Source: Saccharibacillus qingshengii (GTDB lineage Bacteria > Bacillota > Bacilli > Paenibacillales > Paenibacillaceae). Taken from it: a DNA stretch of 46,238 nt. This document shows positions 1-7,964 of the stretch, in pieces. The stretch lies in the NCBI RefSeq assembly GCF_013185195.1, contig NZ_JAAZWC010000034.1, positions 1 to 46,238 of the forward strand. Direction: 5' to 3'. The notes below the pieces were generated by a model. The model saw nothing but the letters and a program-made list of their open reading frames with translations. It had not been told where the DNA came from and did not search any database. A program made the translations under genes and the position numbers. The first letter of the stretch is position 1. Each line of letters starts with the position of its first letter.

Positions 1-80
1 CGATCTCAACAGCTCTTCAGCAATTCTCAGCTTTTAAATTGTTCTTAAATCTGCCCTTCAGAAGTTGCGCTTAACGTCTT

Positions 81-188
81 ATTCCCGAACTTCACCAACC
101 CTCCTATTCTCGTAGGATTCCCGAACTTCCTACAATCCCTCTTCTCTGCGGGATTTACGAACCTTTTGCTTCACCTCGTTCATCATAT
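81..188. repeat. degenerate 36-bp tandem repeat, about 3 units
   Basis: Units begin at 81, 117 and 153, exactly 36 bp apart. The first two share the identical 13-mer ATTCCCGAACTTC, followed by similar C/T-rich tails (ctcctattct, cctcttctct). The third starts with the diverged ATTTACGAACC. There is no spacer structure as in CRISPR and no coding signal on either strand. Confidence 0.5.
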
Positions 189-223
189 CATTTTTTGGGA
201 ATTAAAGGATTATATTCATTGCA

Positions 224-257
224 AAAAGAACCCGGGAAATTCCTCCCGGGTTCTTTT
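224..257. terminator. bidirectional rho-independent terminator
   Basis: A 14-bp perfect inverted repeat (AAAAGAACCCGGGA / TCCCGGGTTCTTTT) with a 6-nt loop and A/T runs on both flanks. It could end the operon read from the right on the minus strand and also a gene entering from the left on the plus strand. Confidence 0.8.
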
Positions 258-337
258 AAACACCGTCCACTCCCGCTCGACAGTTCCTACTCCTACTGCT
301 CAATCCCCTTCCACTTCCCCCTCCCCCACCTAACAGC

Positions 338-360
338 AAAAATCCGCGCTCGGCGCGGAT
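338..360 (-). terminator. terminator of the phosphonate operon
   Basis: On the minus strand ATCCGCGC-CGA-GCGCGGAT is followed directly by TTTTTG, 12 nt after the stop of the DeoR gene. A GC-rich 8-bp stem with a U-run is a typical intrinsic terminator. Confidence 0.75.
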
Positions 361-372
361 TCATCGGGAAGC

Positions 373-1179
373 TTATTCGGTTTCGGATGCGGAGGTGTGT
401 TCCGGATAAATCCAGGTGACCGCCATTTTCTTGAGAGCGGCTTTCCATTCGGGCGGAGGCTCGCGGTCCGATACGATCTGCTGGATCTCCGGAAGATCCG
501 TAATCTTGGCTACGGTTCGTTTGTCGATCTTCGAGAAGTCGGCTACGACGATCGCCGTCTCCGAGTTGCGGACCATCTGCCGGGTGAACACCGCTTTTTC
601 GTAATCGTAGCTCGTGATGCCGTACTTTAGAGAAACGCCGTCCACGGAGACGAACGATTTGTTCACATAGAAATCTTCCAGCACTTTTTCGGCAATCGGG
701 CCGGAGACGCGCAGATGCTTGGCGCTGACTTCCCCGCCGATAAACACCAGCTTTCCGTCGAACGTGCCGCGTTTCTGGAATTCGATGATCAGCATCAGCA
801 CCGGCACCGAATTCGTCAGGATCGTCAGATTCTGCTTGCCTTCCAGACAATGAACGATCTGCAGAGCCGTACTGCCTTCGTCTACGATGATCACGTCGTT
901 ATCTTCGACCAATCCCGCGGCCAACTGGCCGATGGTGCGTTTGGCTTCCACATGGACCGCTTCGCGTTCAAGCAGAGGCGGCTCGGCTTCCGGCTTGAAT
1001 TTCACCGCGCCTCCGTATACTTTTTTCAGTTTGCTTTCTCTCTCCAGCTCTTCGAGATCCCGGCGGATCGTTTCGGTAGAGACTTCGAACAGCGTGGAGA
1101 GCTCGCCCGCGATCACTTTGCCTCTCTCATTGAGGAGAGTCATGATCGTCTCTTTTCTTGCTTCGCTGGCAAGGGACAA
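373..1179 (-). CDS. DeoR-family transcriptional regulator
   Basis: A 268-residue protein with the two-part DeoR/GlpR layout. The N-terminal winged helix-turn-helix (about residues 5-60) carries the family signature around STETIRRDLEELE. The C-terminal DeoR sensor domain (about 75-250) has the phosphosugar-isomerase-like patterns DEGSTA, LTNS and FIGGEV. I chose the TTG at 1179 because AGGGGG lies 8 nt upstream and the protein then begins at the usual position just before the HTH; the longer reading from 1230 adds an atypical tail. It is the last gene of a ten-gene minus-strand operon, 69 nt after the transporter ATPase; a TATAAT-like element (1213-1218) may give it some promoter of its own. 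Family members usually repress catabolic operons and respond to a phosphorylated intermediate. By inference it controls the phosphonate operon at 1249-11074. The effector is unknown. Confidence 0.9.
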   Translation of the reverse strand: MSLASEARKETIMTLLNERGKVIAGELSTLFEVSTETIRRDLEELERESKLKKVYGGAVKFKPEAEPPLLEREAVHVEAKRTIGQLAAGLVEDNDVIIVDEGSTALQIVHCLEGKQNLTILTNSVPVLMLIIEFQKRGTFDGKLVFIGGEVSAKHLRVSGPIAEKVLEDFYVNKSFVSVDGVSLKYGITSYDYEKAVFTRQMVRNSETAIVVADFSKIDKRTVAKITDLPEIQQIVSDREPPPEWKAALKKMAVTWIYPEHTSASETE

Positions 1180-1248
1180 TCTGCCATTCCCCCTTTCGCA
1201 TCGTGAACTTTTATTATAGGGGCTCCGCATTCAATAATAAAGAGCCTG

Positions 1249-2364
1249 TCAGACATGCTGCGTCAAGTTCAATCCTCCGTTTTCCGTATCGAACAGATGG
1301 AATTTATCCGCTTTGAACGTTACGTAAATGTCGTCGCCCGCTTCGACTTGAACTTCGTTACCGGTCAACAGACGGATCATCGTGTCCAGCTTCCCTTCCG
1401 GGTCCATGACTTTCACCAGTTTCCCGCTGCCCAGATGCTCGACCAGATCGACTTTCATTCGCAGGCTGCCCGGCTGGTCCGCGGAACAGATCGAGATATC
1501 GTGCGGGCGGATCCCGAAGCGGACCGTTTTGCCCATATGCTCTTTTTCCAGCCTGCGCCCTGCGGGCAGTTCGTATTCGAAGCCTTCCGTTAAGACGATC
1601 TGTCTGCCGCCGCTTTCTTGCAGCTGACCCAGGATCAGGTTCATCGGCGGACTGCCAAGGAAACTTGCGACGAACAGATTGACGGGATGGTTGAACAGCT
1701 CGTGCGGAGGCGCGTACTGCTGAATCCGGCCTCCGTTGAGGATCGCGACCCGGTCGGAAATCGCGAGCGCTTCTTCCTGATCGTGTGTCACAATGATCGT
1801 GGTGACGCCGAGCTTGCGCTGGATTTTGCGAATTTCGTCGCGGACATCCAGCTTCAGGCGGGCATCCAGATTGGACATCGGTTCATCGAGCAGGAGAATC
1901 TCCGGATCTTTGGACAGCGCCCGCGCCATAGCGACCCGCTGCTGCTGACCGCCCGACAGCTGCGAAGGCTTGCGGTCCAGCAGATGGTCGATCTGCAGGA
2001 TCCGGCTGGTTTCTTTGGCCCGTTCATACGCTTCGCGCTTCGGCATTTTGCGTTCCCGCAGCGGAAAGGCGATATTGTCTCTCACCGTCAGATGCGGATA
2101 CAGGGCGTAAGACTGGAACACCATTCCGATATTGCGGTCTTTGGGTTCCGTGTGGTTGACCAATTTGCCGTTAAAATGAATGTCGCCCGAGGTCGGTTTG
2201 AGCAGCCCGGCCAGCATCATCAGAGTTGTCGTTTTGCCGCAGCCGGAAGGACCGAGCAGCGCGACGAATTCGCCTTTGCGGATCTCGAGATTCAGCCCGT
2301 CGACCGCCCGTCCGCTTTCCTGCTTGCCTTCGTATTCCTTGACGATATTACTCAGCGTAATCAT
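1249..2364 (-). CDS. ABC transporter ATP-binding protein, CUT1/UgpC-MsmK type
   Basis: The 371-residue ATPase of an importer, expected on the inner face of the membrane. Walker A GPSGCGKT is at 38-45, the Q-loop near MVFQSY, the ABC signature LSGGQ at 136-140, Walker B ILLLDEP at 156-162, and the H-loop in THDQEEA. The C-terminal third (about 240-371) is the MOI/TOBE-like regulatory domain typical of MalK/UgpC/MsmK, so the length fits that family rather than the PhnC phosphonate importers (about 250 aa). Its ATG overlaps the upstream permease stop by 4 nt, so translation is coupled. Because it sits with its own binding protein and two permeases beside phosphonate enzymes, I infer that it energises uptake of an organophosphonate, perhaps an ester or glycoconjugate. 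A plain sugar substrate cannot be excluded. Confidence 0.93.
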   Translation of the reverse strand: MITLSNIVKEYEGKQESGRAVDGLNLEIRKGEFVALLGPSGCGKTTTLMMLAGLLKPTSGDIHFNGKLVNHTEPKDRNIGMVFQSYALYPHLTVRDNIAFPLRERKMPKREAYERAKETSRILQIDHLLDRKPSQLSGGQQQRVAMARALSKDPEILLLDEPMSNLDARLKLDVRDEIRKIQRKLGVTTIIVTHDQEEALAISDRVAILNGGRIQQYAPPHELFNHPVNLFVASFLGSPPMNLILGQLQESGGRQIVLTEGFEYELPAGRRLEKEHMGKTVRFGIRPHDISICSADQPGSLRMKVDLVEHLGSGKLVKVMDPEGKLDTMIRLLTGNEVQVEAGDDIYVTFKADKFHLFDTENGGLNLTQHV

Positions 2365-3191
2365 ACCTGCTTCGCCCCTCCCAAGTTGACCTTCATGAAT
2401 ACTTTTTGGGTGAAAATGTAGAACACGATAATCGGCAGCGTATAAAACAGTCCGATTGCGGTGATCAGTCCGTAGTTCAGGATCTGATCTTCTTTGGTGA
2501 CCAGTCGGGCCAGATAACCGGCGAGCGTCAGCATGTCGTCATTGAAGATCAGCAGTTTGAACAAGAACCATTCGCCGTACGCCCCCAGAAAAGAAAAGAC
2601 CGAGATAGCGCCGATCCCCGGCAGCACGAACGGGACCAGCACTTTTTTGAATGCGCCGTAGCGGGTGCAGCCGTCCACCATCGCCGCCCACTCGATATCC
2701 CAGGGCACTTCGTCGAAGAACCCTTTCATAATATAGACACGCCCGGGAAGGGATCCGGTGACCGCCACCAGCAGCACACCCAGGTACGTATTGACCAGAT
2801 GCATCTGCACCAGGATAAAGAAGGTTGCGATAATCAGCGTGATACCCGGGAAAGAACGCATCAGAAACAGGAATTTCATCGCGGCGTTTTTCCCTTTGAA
2901 GTCGAGCCTCGAAAAAGCGTACGCGGTCGGGACCGAGATAAACACTTCGAGAAACACGATCAGAAACGAATAAACCAGGGTATTCAGCACAATCGGCCAG
3001 ATCAGCGGAAGTTCGACGCCGGCATATTCGACAGGTTCGCGAAAAAAGGAAAAGTTCTCCAGCGAAAACTGTCCGGTCGTGAAATTCAGCGTCGCGGCCA
3101 GAAAATACCAGACGATCATCGCGATGATCGGCAGGGTGAACAAAGTCAGATACGTATGTACGAGCAGTTGTTTGAGCGTACGGGTCGACAT
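2361..3191 (-). CDS. ABC transporter permease, CUT1 MalG/UgpE-like
   Basis: A 276-residue membrane protein with about six hydrophobic helices, the first at about residues 14-34. The cytoplasmic EAA loop that docks to the ATPase is seen as EWAAMVDGCTRYGAFKKVLVP. It belongs to the binding-protein-dependent permease superfamily; its size and position as the second permease match MalG/UgpE. It starts 19 nt after the other permease gene, with GGAAAGGCGG upstream, and its stop overlaps the ATPase start. The EAA loop has the expected glycine (DGCTRYG). The substrate is inferred only from the operon. Confidence 0.92.
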   Translation of the reverse strand: MSTRTLKQLLVHTYLTLFTLPIIAMIVWYFLAATLNFTTGQFSLENFSFFREPVEYAGVELPLIWPIVLNTLVYSFLIVFLEVFISVPTAYAFSRLDFKGKNAAMKFLFLMRSFPGITLIIATFFILVQMHLVNTYLGVLLVAVTGSLPGRVYIMKGFFDEVPWDIEWAAMVDGCTRYGAFKKVLVPFVLPGIGAISVFSFLGAYGEWFLFKLLIFNDDMLTLAGYLARLVTKEDQILNYGLITAIGLFYTLPIIVFYIFTQKVFMKVNLGGAKQV

Positions 3192-3210
3192 CGGGCAGCC
3201 GCCTTTCCGG

Positions 3211-4158
3211 TTAGTCTTCGATTCTCGAAGGCTTGATCATTTCGTCAAAATCGAACAGCCGCAAAAACAGCAGCGTAAGCACGAACGAGATCGCGACGAC
3301 GATCAGCGAGACCGCTGCACCGTAGCCGTAGTATTTCAGATTGAACGCCTGCTGATACGCGTACAGCGACAGCGTGGTCGTATCTCTCATCGGACCGCCG
3401 TTCGTCAGCAGCATAATGAAGAAGTACGAAGAGACGAATCCGATCAGCTCCGAGATCGTGATATACATCAGCGGCCATTTGAGCGTCGGCATAATGATCT
3501 TCAGAATAACCGACTTCTCGCTGGCTCCGTCCACTTTGGCCGCCTTGTACAGATCTTCGGGAATCGAATTGATCGCGGCGGACAGCAGAATCATCCCTCC
3601 CGAGATCGTGGAGACGACGGTCGCCAGAATGACGATCGCCATGGCCGCTTTGGAGAACCATGATACCGGATCGGATTCCAGTCCGAACTGCAGCAGAATC
3701 CGGTTCACCAGCCCGCCTTCCGTGGGATCGAACAGATACTTCCAGAACGTGACATAGACGACGGCGGGAATGATGCTGGGGATCAGCCACAATACCCGGT
3801 ACACAACGGCCGCTATTTTTCCTTTGAGAAAATACTGCGTGGCGATCGAGATGACCAGAGCGAACAGCAGGGAGATCGCCAATGATAAAATAGCAAAAAT
3901 CGCCGTGTTGCGCAGGATGTCGGGAAGATTATAGTCGGCGAATACCCGTTTGAAATTCTCGAGTCCTACGAACTTGGGTTTCATCGACGCATTCAGATCG
4001 GTAAAAGACATCGCGACGGTCGCCAGTGCCGGCAGCACGAAAAAGACAAGCACCAGAGCGGCGAACGGCATAATGAACAGGTAAGGGTAAATCTTTTTTT
4101 TGAACGGTTTGCGGTAAGCAGGCCCCACTGCGGCAGGCCGGTCCGTAAGATGATCCAT
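3211..4158 (-). CDS. ABC transporter permease, CUT1 MalF/UgpA-like
   Basis: A 315-residue membrane protein. A polar N-terminus of about 25 residues is followed by a first transmembrane helix at about 27-50 and about five more. The EAA loop is visible as EDLYKAAKVDGASEKSVIL. Size and architecture match UgpA/LacF-type first permeases of sugar and glycerophosphodiester importers. GAGGTG lies ahead of the ATG. The gene follows the binding-protein gene after 123 nt that contain a strong hairpin, the usual arrangement allowing the binding protein to be made in excess. Partner of the 2361-3191 permease. Confidence 0.92.
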   Translation of the reverse strand: MDHLTDRPAAVGPAYRKPFKKKIYPYLFIMPFAALVLVFFVLPALATVAMSFTDLNASMKPKFVGLENFKRVFADYNLPDILRNTAIFAILSLAISLLFALVISIATQYFLKGKIAAVVYRVLWLIPSIIPAVVYVTFWKYLFDPTEGGLVNRILLQFGLESDPVSWFSKAAMAIVILATVVSTISGGMILLSAAINSIPEDLYKAAKVDGASEKSVILKIIMPTLKWPLMYITISELIGFVSSYFFIMLLTNGGPMRDTTTLSLYAYQQAFNLKYYGYGAAVSLIVVAISFVLTLLFLRLFDFDEMIKPSRIED

Positions 4159-4191
4159 GCCGGTCTTTCACCTCGTCTCTCGGATAGGAAA

Positions 4192-4233
4192 GGGAAAAAG
4201 GGCTCCGAACCGAAGATCGGATTCCCTTTTCCC
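4192..4233 (-). promoter_or_regulatory. intra-operon hairpin after the binding-protein gene
   Basis: On the minus strand GGGAAAAGGG pairs with CCCTTTTTCCC (one-base bulge) around an inner stem CCGA-TCTTCGG. No U-run follows. It lies between the binding-protein and permease genes, so it is better read as an mRNA-stabilising or partial attenuation element than as a terminator. Confidence 0.5.
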
Positions 4234-4281
4234 AAACAGCGATTTCCGGTAAGGCTGTATTTCTGGCCGCTCTGTCGTTCG

Positions 4282-5643
4282 TTACGGTTCGATCAGCAGC
4301 CGGTCGGAAGGTACATTCTGCTGGGCATCCTTGCGGAACAATTCATAAGCCTGCTCCGCCGTTTGGCCTTTGGTCAGGATCGCATCGACGCCCAGCACAT
4401 ACGCTTGGGTATACGTGGCGTAATCGGGCTGCGCCGGACGGGTACGGGTCAATTCAAGCAGGTAGGCGTGGTCTTTGTAAAAATCCAGTTTCTTGAACCG
4501 CTCGTCTTCCTGCGCTTCCGGCGTTACGGGCAGTTTGCCGCTGGCCAGCGTGTGATTGATCTGCAGATCCGGATCCAGCACATGCTCGATCAGTTTCTGT
4601 ACATACGGCATCTTCTCGTCATCCACGCTCGGACCGACATAGATCATCGCCGGGTTGCTGTACGAGACAGGCTTGCCGCCTTTTTCCGCGGAAGGAATCG
4701 GAATCCAGACCACGTTTTCATTGAACCACTTGTCGAAGCCTTCCGTATCTTCCTGCATGCCTTTGGCTTCGCGCATCAGCTGATAGAATTCCGTACGGGC
4801 GAATTCCGCGAAGATTTCGCCTTTGACGAACATCGGCGCCGCCTTGTCCGTTCCGATCTCGCCGATCGATTTGTCGATAACACCGCGGCTGACCGCATCG
4901 GCCCAGAAGTCGTATACGTTCTTCGTCTTGCCTGTCAGCACCATCTTGTTCTGCTCGGCGTTGTAGTTATAATTGCCGAACGCGTAATTCCAGCCTTCGA
5001 ACCGGGTGTCTTCCACCGCGAATCCCATTTTGACCAGATTTTTCTGCTTCGCCTGCTCGGCCAGCTGCTCAAGGTCTCCGAAAGTGAAGTCGCCGGCATC
5101 TACGCGTCCGCGCAGTCCGTCGATCTCGGCCGCCGTCCAGCCCAGTCCTTCAAGCGCCTGACGGCTGATAAAGACCGGGGAAGCGTCCATATCCTGAATA
5201 GCTCCGTAATAATGACCGTCGTATTTCATGATATCGGTATACGATTCCGGCACATCCTTGAACACGGCCGAATCTTTCACCCAATCGATTTCGCGGATAA
5301 TACCGGCGTTCAGTTCCCATCCGATATCGACGCTGGAGTTCATGAAGATATCGGCGACTTTGCCGGCCTGTGCCTGCAGGATAAGTTCGTCGTCGCCGAT
5401 TCCCGGCCACCAGTCGATCTTGACCTCTACGCCTTCGGCTTTCAGATCTTCGTTCAAGCGTTTCTCGGCTTCGATAAAGTTGTCTTTGCGTGCTCCCCAT
5501 GTACTTTCCCGGACCGAAATCGTGATTTGTTTGGTTTTTCCGTCCGCCGAAGCCGCTTCAGCCGCCTCGTTATCCGCACTGCAGCCCGCCAACAAACCTG
5601 TGCCCAATACCAGGCCTAACGCGCCAAGAACCAACTTCTTCAT
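4282..5643 (-). CDS. extracellular solute-binding lipoprotein (family 1, CUT1 type)
   Basis: A 453-residue lipoprotein. The signal peptide MKKLVLGALGLVLGTGLLAGC has lipobox LLAGC, so Cys21 would be lipidated and the protein held on the outer face of the membrane. I chose the ATG at 5643 over 5673 because AAGGAGGAATT lies just ahead and the signal peptide then starts correctly. The mature part has the family-1 pattern: an N-terminal alpha/beta lobe (VRESTWG...), a middle region rich in Trp, Tyr and Phe (WWPGIGDD, YYGAIQDMDASP), and a helical C-terminus (TYTQAYVLGVDAILTKGQTAEQA). This is the UgpB/MalE-like class and not the PhnD/PhnS classes normally serving phosphonates. Next to phnW and phnX it probably binds a phosphonate-containing conjugate, but no ligand can be read from the sequence. 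Confidence 0.92.
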   Translation of the reverse strand: MKKLVLGALGLVLGTGLLAGCSADNEAAEAASADGKTKQITISVRESTWGARKDNFIEAEKRLNEDLKAEGVEVKIDWWPGIGDDELILQAQAGKVADIFMNSSVDIGWELNAGIIREIDWVKDSAVFKDVPESYTDIMKYDGHYYGAIQDMDASPVFISRQALEGLGWTAAEIDGLRGRVDAGDFTFGDLEQLAEQAKQKNLVKMGFAVEDTRFEGWNYAFGNYNYNAEQNKMVLTGKTKNVYDFWADAVSRGVIDKSIGEIGTDKAAPMFVKGEIFAEFARTEFYQLMREAKGMQEDTEGFDKWFNENVVWIPIPSAEKGGKPVSYSNPAMIYVGPSVDDEKMPYVQKLIEHVLDPDLQINHTLASGKLPVTPEAQEDERFKKLDFYKDHAYLLELTRTRPAQPDYATYTQAYVLGVDAILTKGQTAEQAYELFRKDAQQNVPSDRLLIEP

Positions 5644-5676
5644 GCTTTGAATTCCTCCTTGTGGTCTTATCAATGA

Positions 5677-5800
5677 TTGGGATTGATCTTACCCCCAATA
5701 TGGGGGCCGCATGTCATCCGGAGATTAAATCCAACGCCGATTTTTGTTTTGTTGTTGTTTGTTATTGTTTTAATTGTTTTTCTATTGTAAAAATGTACTT
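5677..5800 (-). promoter_or_regulatory. A-rich leader and CCCCC/GGGGG hairpin before the binding-protein gene
   Basis: A 157-nt gap, long for this tight operon, separates the pbfA-like stop from the binding-protein start. On the minus strand it holds an A/C-rich unstructured run (ACAATTAAAACAATAACAAA) and then the hairpin CCCCC-ATATT-GGGGG (5694-5708). It may be an mRNA-processing site or hold an internal promoter; I see no clear -35/-10 pair. Confidence 0.35.
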
Positions 5801-7156
5801 TTATGTGCCGAAAATAGAGGAGATCGCTTCTTCAATCGTTGTCAAAGCCTCGTCCAACTGCTCTTGGGTCGTGATCAGCGGCGGTACCAGCGTGATGATA
5901 TTTCCGCCCGATACTTTGAAGCTGAGTCCGTGGGTCATGCAGCGGTACATGACCCGCTCGGTCTGTTCGACCGCGCGTTCCTTGGTGGTGCGGTCCGTTA
6001 CCAGCTCGATAGCCGCCAGCATGCCGATTACGCGCACGTCTCCGATCGCTTCGTGTTTCTCCATCATCTTGGACAGCCTCTGCCGCAGAAATTCTTCCAT
6101 ACGAACCGCATGCGCCAGCAGATCATTGTCTTCGATAAAGGTAATCGCCGCCAGCGCCGCCGCGCAGCCTACGGAACTTTTCTCATGCGTATAATGCCCG
6201 AGCGAAATATCGGAAGCGATATCCAGTCCTTCGCGTGCAATAATGCCGGCCATGGGGAAAAGTCCACCGCCGAACCCTTTGCCGATCACGACAATATCGG
6301 GCACGATGCCGTAATGTTCGTGTACGAACATGGTACCGGTTCTGCCGAAAGCCGTAGGGATCTCATCGAGAATCAGCAGCGCTCCGAAACGGTCGCACAA
6401 TTCGCGCAGCCTCAGGAAGTAAGACGGCGGAGGAATCTGCACATCCGTGCTGCGGATCGGCTCAAGTATCACGGCTCCGATATCTTCTTCGCGTTCCAGC
6501 ATGTATTCCAGATAATTCAGGGAATAAGAACCGTCGTCTGATTCGCCGAACAAACTGCGGTACCCGTTGTACGGCATCATATGCTCCGAACCGGCCAGAA
6601 GCGGTCCCATTCCGCCGCGAAACACGCCTTCTCCTCCGACGGAGATCGCATCCAGACTGGCCCCGTGGAACGAGTCCCAGGTCGATACCGTCTTGAACCG
6701 GCCTGTCGCCCGGCGGGCAAGCTTGAGTGCAAGTCCGATCGCGCTTGTTCCGCCCGGCGTGAACAGCACTTTGTTCAGATCGCCCGGAGCCAGTTCCGCA
6801 AGCTTGCGGGCCAACCGGACAGCCGAATGGCTGGTGAAACGGCGGGGCAGAAACGGAAGTTTCTCCATCTGTTCCTGCACCGCATCCAGGACAAAACGGT
6901 TCTTGTAGCCAACCTGATGGACGCTGTTCCCGTGAAAATCCATAATTTTGCGGCCGTCGATGTCTTCGAGATAGATGCCTTCGGCATCGACAATCACATT
7001 GAGGCAGGGAGTGGACATGGATTGGTGCAGGAAATACCGGCTGTCTTCCTCCAGGATCTCCAGCGCTTCCGGACCCAGATGGGCCTCCTGCCAGCGGCGC
7101 CGCTCGTCGGACAGGTTGATATCCCCTTCCGTCTTGAGATTGGCTCTAATCTCCAT
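5801..7156 (-). CDS. pbfA: class III PLP enzyme, probable (R)-1-hydroxy-2-aminoethylphosphonate ammonia-lyase
   Basis: A 451-residue fold-type I PLP enzyme of the class III aminotransferase family. Visible are the cofactor-binding TPGGTSAIGLALK, the Asp of ILDEIPTAFGRTG, the PLP lysine in VVIGKGFGGGLFP and the late G-R-T-G and THEKSSVG patterns. The N-terminus (EGDINLSDERR, YFLHQSMSTPCLN, DFHGNSVHQVGY) resembles, from memory, PbfA proteins. PbfA converts (R)-1-hydroxy-2-aminoethylphosphonate to phosphonoacetaldehyde and ammonia, and is known to cluster with phnW and phnX. The gene starts 11 nt inside the end of phnX, after AAGGAGAG, so translation is coupled. Its product would feed PhnX directly, in parallel with PhnW. 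The alternative is a true aminotransferase with another phosphonate or aldehyde substrate. Family is certain; the exact reaction is inferred. Confidence 0.75.
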   Translation of the reverse strand: MEIRANLKTEGDINLSDERRRWQEAHLGPEALEILEEDSRYFLHQSMSTPCLNVIVDAEGIYLEDIDGRKIMDFHGNSVHQVGYKNRFVLDAVQEQMEKLPFLPRRFTSHSAVRLARKLAELAPGDLNKVLFTPGGTSAIGLALKLARRATGRFKTVSTWDSFHGASLDAISVGGEGVFRGGMGPLLAGSEHMMPYNGYRSLFGESDDGSYSLNYLEYMLEREEDIGAVILEPIRSTDVQIPPPSYFLRLRELCDRFGALLILDEIPTAFGRTGTMFVHEHYGIVPDIVVIGKGFGGGLFPMAGIIAREGLDIASDISLGHYTHEKSSVGCAAALAAITFIEDNDLLAHAVRMEEFLRQRLSKMMEKHEAIGDVRVIGMLAAIELVTDRTTKERAVEQTERVMYRCMTHGLSFKVSGGNIITLVPPLITTQEQLDEALTTIEEAISSIFGT

Positions 7157-7964
7157 GCGGGGACTCTCCTTGGGCCAGCCTCGCGTTGATGACTTCGATC
7201 AGCTCCGGCAGGTCTTCGATGCGGTCGATCACGTGATGCGCACCGCTGCGGATAAACTGCTGCCTTGCGAGCTCCGCCCGTTCCCGGAGTTCTTCCGGTT
7301 TCAAGGCGTTCTTCTCCTCGAGGGTCAGGCCGAGCATGGAGCTGCCTTCGACCACTCCAACCGCCCAGGCGCCGGCGCTTCTCGCTTCCTGCATATCCGA
7401 GGCCGTGTCTCCGACCTTGACGACTTGACGGGGCATCCCCATATCCAGCCGGATCATGTTGGCGAAGATCATATAGGGATAAGGACGTCCCCGGCCGCCG
7501 ACCGAATCGGGCGTGATCCAATGGTCGGGTGCGTAGCCTTGGGCCTTGGCACCGGCCGCCACCACCGCCATCATGGCGTCGTTGTAACCGGTCGTTGCGC
7601 CGATCTTCAAGCCTTGACCGCGCAGCTGTTCGACCACTTGCGCCGCGGCGCCGATCGGCTCCGAGAACTGAGGCAGAATGCTCAGCAGCATCGGTTCGAA
7701 TTCCGCGTGCATCCCGTCCACATCCCGGTCGGTATAAGGGCGTCCCATCCGTTCTTCGAACAGTTTGCCGATTCTTGGCATATCCAGCATCTCTTTGATA
7801 TGATCCCATTTGAGTCTGCCCATCGGTGCCCGCACTTCTTCGAGGGTCGGCTCGATCCCCAACGTTCCGAAGATTTCCAGAAACACCCGGACCGGCGCCA
7901 TACATCCGTAATCGACCGTTGTACCGGCCCAGTCGAGCACAATTCCCTGCACTTTTTCCGTCAT
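7146..7964 (-). CDS. phnX: phosphonoacetaldehyde hydrolase (phosphonatase)
   Basis: A 272-residue HAD-superfamily enzyme that cleaves the C-P bond of phosphonoacetaldehyde to acetaldehyde and phosphate in the cytoplasm. The nucleophile motif DWAGTTVDYG has Asp11 with the PhnX-specific Ala (position +2). The Schiff-base lysine is Lys52 in PMGRLKWDH. Motif II is IGATTGY, and the Mg-binding acidic motif is VKVGDTASDMQEARSAG. Length matches Bacillus cereus PhnX. I chose the ATG at 7964 because it overlaps the phnW stop (TGATG) and gives the canonical N-terminus. It overlaps the next gene by 11 nt. The order phnW-phnX-pbfA puts the two phosphonoacetaldehyde producers on either side of the consumer. 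Confidence 0.96.
   Translation of the reverse strand: MTEKVQGIVLDWAGTTVDYGCMAPVRVFLEIFGTLGIEPTLEEVRAPMGRLKWDHIKEMLDMPRIGKLFEERMGRPYTDRDVDGMHAEFEPMLLSILPQFSEPIGAAAQVVEQLRGQGLKIGATTGYNDAMMAVVAAGAKAQGYAPDHWITPDSVGGRGRPYPYMIFANMIRLDMGMPRQVVKVGDTASDMQEARSAGAWAVGVVEGSSMLGLTLEEKNALKPEELRERAELARQQFIRSGAHHVIDRIEDLPELIEVINARLAQGESPHGD

Larger units (their letters stand above)
1..337. other. gene-free left edge with degenerate 36-bp repeat and terminator
   Basis: No convincing coding region is seen here. The stretch holds a short degenerate tandem repeat with 36-bp period (81-188, listed separately) and a strong palindromic terminator (224-257). It lies downstream of the phosphonate operon and presumably next to a gene beyond the window edge. 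Confidence 0.6.

Noticed and set aside
81-188. CRISPR-like array from the regular 36-bp spacing
   Set aside because: No unique spacers between constant repeats; the units are contiguous and degenerate, and no cas gene is nearby.
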